Shown here one piece after another: positions 58,956 to 64,000 of a DNA stretch of 64,000 bases (its first letter is position 1; each line of letters opens with the position of its first letter). The notes beneath the pieces are model-generated. The model had not been told where the DNA came from. It made no database searches and saw only the letters and a list, made by a program, of their open reading frames with translations. The position numbers were made by a program, and so were the translations under genes. Source of the DNA: Tubiluchus corallicola (taxonomy: Eukaryota > Priapulida > Priapulimorpha > Priapulimorphida > Tubiluchidae); the NCBI GenBank assembly GCA_030141605.1, contig JAQGDQ010000387.1, positions 1-64,000 on the forward strand, in the 5' to 3' direction.

Positions 58956-61503
58956 ATGTCTAATGTCTGGCACTTTGTCACGGTTATCTTTGGGATTTAT
59001 TTGCTGGTAGAGGTGGAAAGTGGGCCCAATTTTGCCGACACACCAACTACACTTGGTATTGCTCAAACTCAAAAAGACTTTGCTGACGTAAACTACACTA
59101 GAAAGCAGCATGACAGTAAAAATCAAAAGCAAGATGCCAACTATGGTGATAACAGGAGACAAAACTTTGGTAGTAAGAGAAAACAGCAAAGTGAAGTAGA
59201 ATACAACCATGACAACTACCATGGTGAACCAAAAGAAGGTAAAGACTTAGATTATAAAACAAAGCACGATAATGATGATCAACCTTTTAATGACAACTCT
59301 GAGGAAAATGGCATATCTGGGGCCTCTTTTCATCCAGACTCATTACAAGTTGGTCAGAAACGAAAGCATCATGACAGTAAAAATCAAAAGCAAGATGCCA
59401 ACTATGGTGATAACAGGAGACAAAACTTTGGTAGTAAGAGAAAACAGCAAAGTGAAGAAGAATACAACCATGACAACTACGAGGGTGAACCAAAAGAAGG
59501 TAAAGACTTAGATTATAAAACAAAGCACAATAGTGATGATCAACCTTTTAATGACAACTCTGAGGAAAATGGCATATCTGGGGGCTCTTTTCATCCAGAC
59601 TCATTACAAGTTGGTCAGAAACGAAAGCATCACGAGCATCATGACAGTAAAAGTCAAAAGCAAGATGCCAACTATGGTGATAACAGGAGACAAAACTTTG
59701 GTAGTAAGAGAAAACAGCAAAGTGAAGTAGAATACAACCATGACAACTACCATGGTGAACCAAAAGAAGGTAAAGACTTAGATTATAAAACAAAGCACGA
59801 TAATGATGATCAACCTTTTAATGACAACTCTGAGGAAAATGGCATATCTGGGGGCTCTTTTCATCCAGACTCATTACAAGTTGGTCAGAAACGAAAGCAT
59901 CACGAGCATCATGACAGTAAAAATCAAAAGCAAGATGCCAACTATGGTGATAACAGGAGACAAAACTTTGGTAGTAAGAGAAAACAGCAAAGTGAAGTAG
60001 AATACAACCATGACAACTACCATGGTGAACCAAAAGAAGGTAAAGACTTAGATTATAAAACAAAGCACGATAATGATGATCAACCTTTTAATGACAACAC
60101 TGAAGAAAATGGCATGTCTGGGGGCTCTTTTCATCCAGACTCATTACAAGTTGGTCAGAAACGAAAGCATCACGAGCATCATGACAGAAATTATACCCAA
60201 CATGTTGAGGATAAAACCAAGAAACAGCAAGATTCTGAGACAGCCGATAAACAGCTTGGGTCACATAAATACAACAGAGGCAAGAACCAGCACTGGTTGC
60301 ACGAACATGAAGGATTTGCAGATGAAATGCAGTCGCATGACAAAGAACACCAAAGAGAAAATGAATTATATACAGGTGATGCTGAGTTAAAGGAGAGGAA
60401 GATGCATGAACCTGTAGATGGAGCACATATCCGATTAAATAACAATGGTTCTATTGAGCATCACAGTAAAATTGACACTTATACCACACAGAACACTAGC
60501 CACGCTGATCCACAACACGAAAAGCATGTTGACTTAAGTGACAAGAAAGGAAATCAGGTGGAAGAAAAGCCTCATTTCCATGTTGATCCAGATATCATAA
60601 ACAACAGTAGCCAGCACGTGGATTCGCATGAGCACCAGGATGCCATGCGACTTTATGCGAATCATGTGGGCGACGAAAAGCAAATAAAAAATAGGGGTGA
60701 CGGTCATGGCAATAAGAATCGTGACAACATGAAAAACGTTGTTGCGGTGCTTGAAAATGATTCCAATGTCCCCACGAAGTATGCTAAAAATCTAACGGAT
60801 TTTGAGACTTACCCGAGTGAAGAATATGGTACCAGCACCAACAACAATAGCAACAATCATCATCAGCATCATTACCACGATCACTATCATCACCATCATC
60901 ATCATCACTCTGTGAACGTCACAACAAGTGGACCCGATGATAAAAATGTTTATAAGGAATATAACAACGATCAGTATGAATTTAGTACGAACCACATTAC
61001 AGCAACTAGTTACGATTTCACCAACGGTAATGATTCCTCCTCTGAAGAAAAGATTGGAAGCACTATGAGTAGTGTGAATATAGATGCAAATGCTACAGAA
61101 CAGTCGCAGTATGGAATGCATATAGAAACAGCAGAGGAGGAACATCATAAAAATGCACATATCTTAGATGCAAATGAAGGATCGGATTTTTCAAAAGCCA
61201 CTTACTATCCTCCTTTGGTAGTAAGACTAAATAAATCCGATGAGATTAGATTCTACCCAAACCGTTCAAATGCTGACTTCCAGGGAAATCAGATTTCAAC
61301 AAAGAGTTTTGAAAACTACACATCGGAGTTTACGACGAAGGAAATTCAAAATCCGACAGAAAAGATCCTAACTTCAGAACCACTAAACGACCATGCAGAT
61401 GATCACATCACCAACTACACAAGTTTGTTTACTACTGACAGTTTCACCAACGTCGATAATATTCTCTTTGAAACAGCCACAGTTACCTTTGAAACAGCTG
61501 AAG
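58956..61503 (+). CDS. membrane protein exon 1 (2,548 bases)
   Basis: Signal peptide, repeats, His cluster and most of the ectodomain. The donor GAAG|GTAAGT leaves phase 1; reading on into the intron reaches a stop after one codon, as expected. Confidence 0.88.
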
Positions 61504-63044
61504 GTAAGTAATCACGAATTATTTTTCCCTTTAACTCGCATTTAAGTGTCTGTTAATTTGACTATCAAATTCAACCCACTGAAACAAAACAATAACAATA
61601 ACCTGACTAAAAATATCACCATGGTTGAGTGTTATAAGTCAACGTGTAACACATCTTGATCTAGAGAATGCTTGTCAGGTCATCACAGATACCATGGTTA
61701 CCTTGACGCACTCTATTAATGTACTACAAATATAGCCTAAACGTAGATGAGCTGGACATTGCAATTCTCTCTTCTACATTTCCTATTAAATCTGAATCAA
61801 ACACTTGGCTACCTAAAATTCTGTGGCATAAAATGATAATTATAGCAGTCTTTGCATGAATTTTTAAAACGATCTCTATTAGATTAAAAAGTCCCCAACT
61901 CAATATCATAATTTCATATGCCCCGTAGCTGACAAACATAGACTTTGATAACTTTTGGTTTATTTTTAAAGCTACAACTGCTCTGTCCACAGACATTGAA
62001 GACGATGAGTTGGACAGCAACAATACCATTACAGGTAATCCAAATAGATTAGAAAACATTTCAACACTTTTGCGTTTCTTTATTAATGTTTGTTTCGGCT
62101 TCGTATATTTATATTAGTCAAGTCCCTTTATCAGAAAAGATTAGAAAACGTTTCAACACTTTTGCGTTTGTTTCGGCTGCGTATATCTATATTAGTCAAG
62201 TCCCTTTATCAGAAAAAAAATCGAACTTACAAAATTTTGGGGAAAGACGGTTTAGAAGAATTTATTGTGGATCAATTTAAGTTTTCTTGCAATGAATTAA
62301 TCGACAAACTGTTTTTCAGAACTTCAGGTAAACTATGATGAGGGAAGCTGGTTGGTAAGTGGCTAACTATATTGCATTTAACTTTGGCACGCGCATTTGT
62401 AAGTTAGGATTGGTGATAAGTTACTTATTTTTTCAATTTTGCAAGTAGACTATTTATTCGTTACGTGATTATAAAATCGGGCAACTGGCCCTATTATAGA
62501 GCCTGCAAGCCCTAGATGTCCTACTGAAGCAGCATTCGCTAAAGCACTCCTGTTGCTAATAATTATGAATACATAGGCCTAATTGGTTGTTCATAATCTT
62601 AATTTTAAGATTAAAATTAATGATGGAATAAGCCCTCGATTGATGAATTTTGAAAAAAAGTTACTCAAATGAAAGAAAATATGAAAAAGCCGAGTCACAG
62701 TCAAACGTCACCTTCTAATGAACAAATGCCTCCTTCAAATCCAGCCGGTGTCACACTTTTTCGTGTTTCCTTTTTTCGAGCAAATTTGATTTTAAAATTC
62801 AGTGACTACTTACAATATTTATTTTGTCAGCGAAGCATGTTGGTATAGTCAATACGCAGGTTTATTGGTGTCATGCCGTTTAAAATTATACGCTGTTTGT
62901 TAGGTAGTTGAATACATGGCATCTCTGGACATAATTTTACCTATCATAACTGGTGTCAGTTTAGCGCTACTTCTGATCACAGTAATGTTTGGAATTCGTT
63001 ATTGGATGAGGCATCGATCAGGTTACAAGGCAAGATTACAAAAG
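58956..63044 (+). CDS. repeat-rich type I membrane protein, four exons, 3' end unresolved
   Basis: Exons 58956-61503, 61972-62034, 62320-62354 and 62904-63044 join in phase (1, 1, 0) to 929 residues. Order: signal peptide (1-22; MSNVWHFVTVIFGIYLLVEV); four tandem repeats of 87-90 residues (52-408); a charged His/Asp/Glu/Asn/Lys-rich region; a His cluster (635-651); a Thr/Asn/Glu-rich stem (FETATVTFETAE); one TM helix (892-913, IILPIITGVSLALLLITVMF); a basic stop-transfer sequence (RYWMRHRSGYKARLQK). This is the plan of a type I cell-surface protein with a mostly disordered ectodomain. I recognise no family. The frame could end with Ser-Leu-stop in the next acceptor-led exon (from 63964), or continue through an unseen exon into AYDTPKRPAFEK. 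Confidence 0.82.
59109..60179 (+). repeat. coding tandem repeat, 261 + 3 x 270 bp
   Basis: Four in-frame copies start at a CATGAC at 59109, 59370, 59640 and 59910. The first copy lacks one HEH triplet at its end. Copies are almost identical in DNA sequence, including silent positions. Each contains DANYGDNRRQNFGSKRKQQS, YNHDNY.GEPKEGKDLDYKT, and FHPDSLQVGQKRKHH. Confidence 0.96.
61972..62034 (+). CDS. membrane protein exon 2
   Basis: Codes ATTALSTDIEDDELDSNNTI and T. Acceptor TTTTTAAAG|CTACA; donor ATTACAG|GTAATC; phase 1 in, 1 out. Acidic, with one sequon (NNT). Confidence 0.75.
62045..62218 (+). repeat. tandem duplication in intron 2 of the membrane protein gene
   Basis: AGATTAGAAAAC(A/G)TTTCAACACT...TAGTCAAGTCCCTTTATCAG occurs twice (from 62045 and from 62139); the first copy has an extra TCTTTATTAATG-type insertion. 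Confidence 0.88.
62320..62354 (+). CDS. membrane protein exon 3
   Basis: 35 bases coding ELQVNYDEGSWL. Acceptor GTTTTTCAG|AACTT; donor TGGTTG|GTAAGT; phase 1 in, 0 out. A GTAAAC inside it could act as an earlier donor in the same phase, giving only ELQ. Confidence 0.65.
62904..63044 (+). CDS. membrane protein exon 4 (TM helix)
   Basis: 47 codons: VVEYMASLD, the TM helix and the basic juxtamembrane segment. Acceptor TTGTTAG|GTAGT; donor CAAAAG|GTGGGT; phase 0 in, 0 out. Confidence 0.78.
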
Positions 63045-63963
63045 GTGGGTTTTGTATTTTTCTGTATCGCATATCGTACGCTAACGATTGTCCCCAGCAG
63101 AATTCAGTTCACATGCCCGTCTAGCCTATATCCAGCTAGCTCATATAAGTGTAGATTGCATCTGGATTTTGTTCATCATGGCGCGAATCCACGTAAAACT
63201 CGCACTGTGTCGGATTACGGTATTTTACTTCAACAGAAATTAGTTGAATCGAGAATTTTAGCGAATACACACGCGTATCTGGTAACCATTGGCTAGACGC
63301 ACAGTCTCCCAATAACGACAAAAGTTTGTGCTCAAATCCTAATTACAGACTGAAGACCTTAAAGGTCCTACGACACTATTTCCTAGTCTTTCCTAATTTT
63401 AAAACAGTTTGGATGCATGCTTTTATGTCATAATATGATAATATAAATTAAGTGCCGTTGGTACTGCCACATATATTATCGCCCACCATTACACCCAGTG
63501 CTGTGACGTCACGTCAGGAAGCGGCAATTAACAGCCGCAGTACAATAGACAGCCAGTGGCCCCAGCAAGCTTAGCACTGGGAACACTGAACGGAAGGGTT
63601 ACCAGGGTGTCAGTTGACCTTCAATTAGAAAGCTTCTTGCTTTAGAAGTACTAGTCAGTAGTCATGGTACTATTTAGTTCGATGCACACTAATACATCAT
63701 TATTAGACAAATAGTTCCTTGGCAGTGTAGTAATGCCGTTTAAAGTATGAATGTGCTGACTTGATCTTAAATTTGAACTCAATAAACACGATAACCCGGT
63801 AATTTAGTTCATACAGTAAATTTGTGATCCAGTCCGTAGGCCTACGGTGAATAAATTCGATTTACTCCTTTTTTGTCAGCATCTGGGTGAATAAACTTTA
63901 ATCCAAAACACTGAGTTTGACCTTTTCCACGGCACCAACATCATTGATGTTTTTTGCTTCTAG
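63045..63963. other. intron or 3' region of the membrane protein gene
   Basis: A Y-rich acceptor GTTTTTTGCTTCTAG ends at 63963, followed by AGCCTATGATACACC. A second acceptor-like CTCCTTTTTTGTCAG lies near 63879. Intervening sequence holds no exon that clearly bridges the phase. Confidence 0.45.
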
Positions 63964-64000
63964 AGCCTATGATACACCAAAGCGTCCAGCGTTTGAAAAG

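Noticed and set aside
59287-61160. Several 65-122-codon frames on both strands inside the membrane protein exon
   Set aside because: Shadows of the 851-codon frame, repeated every 270 bp because of the coding repeat.

Overview
The window is nuclear DNA of an animal, most likely a marine invertebrate, although nothing in it fixes the phylum. It is AT-rich and gene-poor. Genes are split by GT-AG introns, and both the introns and the spaces between genes are full of minisatellites, microsatellites, short inverted-repeat transposons and retroelement scraps. No bacterial features (operons, Shine-Dalgarno sites, CRISPR) are present. Most long open frames are low-complexity repeats read through, not genes.

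Layout. Positions 1-10.2 kb hold no convincing gene, only microsatellites, a dispersed ~500-bp repeat, a ~120-bp tandem triplication and a ~1.06-kb inverted-repeat (foldback) element. At 10.3-10.6 kb, on the minus strand, is the first coding exon of a seven-transmembrane receptor with TM1 and TM2; its other exons were not found. Positions 11-29 kb are gene-poor: two palindromic elements, a long ATT/TTG microsatellite, an 0.8-kb 31-bp minisatellite open in three frames, the 3' end of a CR1/L2-like LINE, and a 5S rRNA-headed retroelement.

Positions 29.8-56.5 kb (minus strand) hold a complete MFSD1-like gene. I assembled it from 13 coding exons whose splice phases all match, giving 493 residues. 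It is a 12-TM major facilitator related to the lysosomal dipeptide transporter MFSD1. It lacks the acidic residue of the vertebrate GGES motif (GNGS here), has a Cys-rich, sequon-bearing first luminal loop, and carries its dileucine sorting motif at the C-terminus. Its introns hold at least eight tandem arrays, including a 3.4-kb array of about sixty 57-bp units, a 1.6-kb array of 31-bp units and a 1.4-kb array of 45-bp units, plus pogo/Tigger-type MITEs and copies of the dispersed repeat.

Positions 56.8-63+ kb (plus strand, divergent from MFSD1) hold a possible small signal-peptide exon, then an apparently undescribed type I membrane protein. This has a signal peptide, four tandem 87-90-residue repeats, a His-rich run, a long acidic ectodomain and one TM helix. 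Four exons join in phase to 929 residues; the 3' end lies at or beyond the window edge.

The two large genes are divergent neighbours about 2.4 kb apart. Nothing in the sequence shows that they act together.
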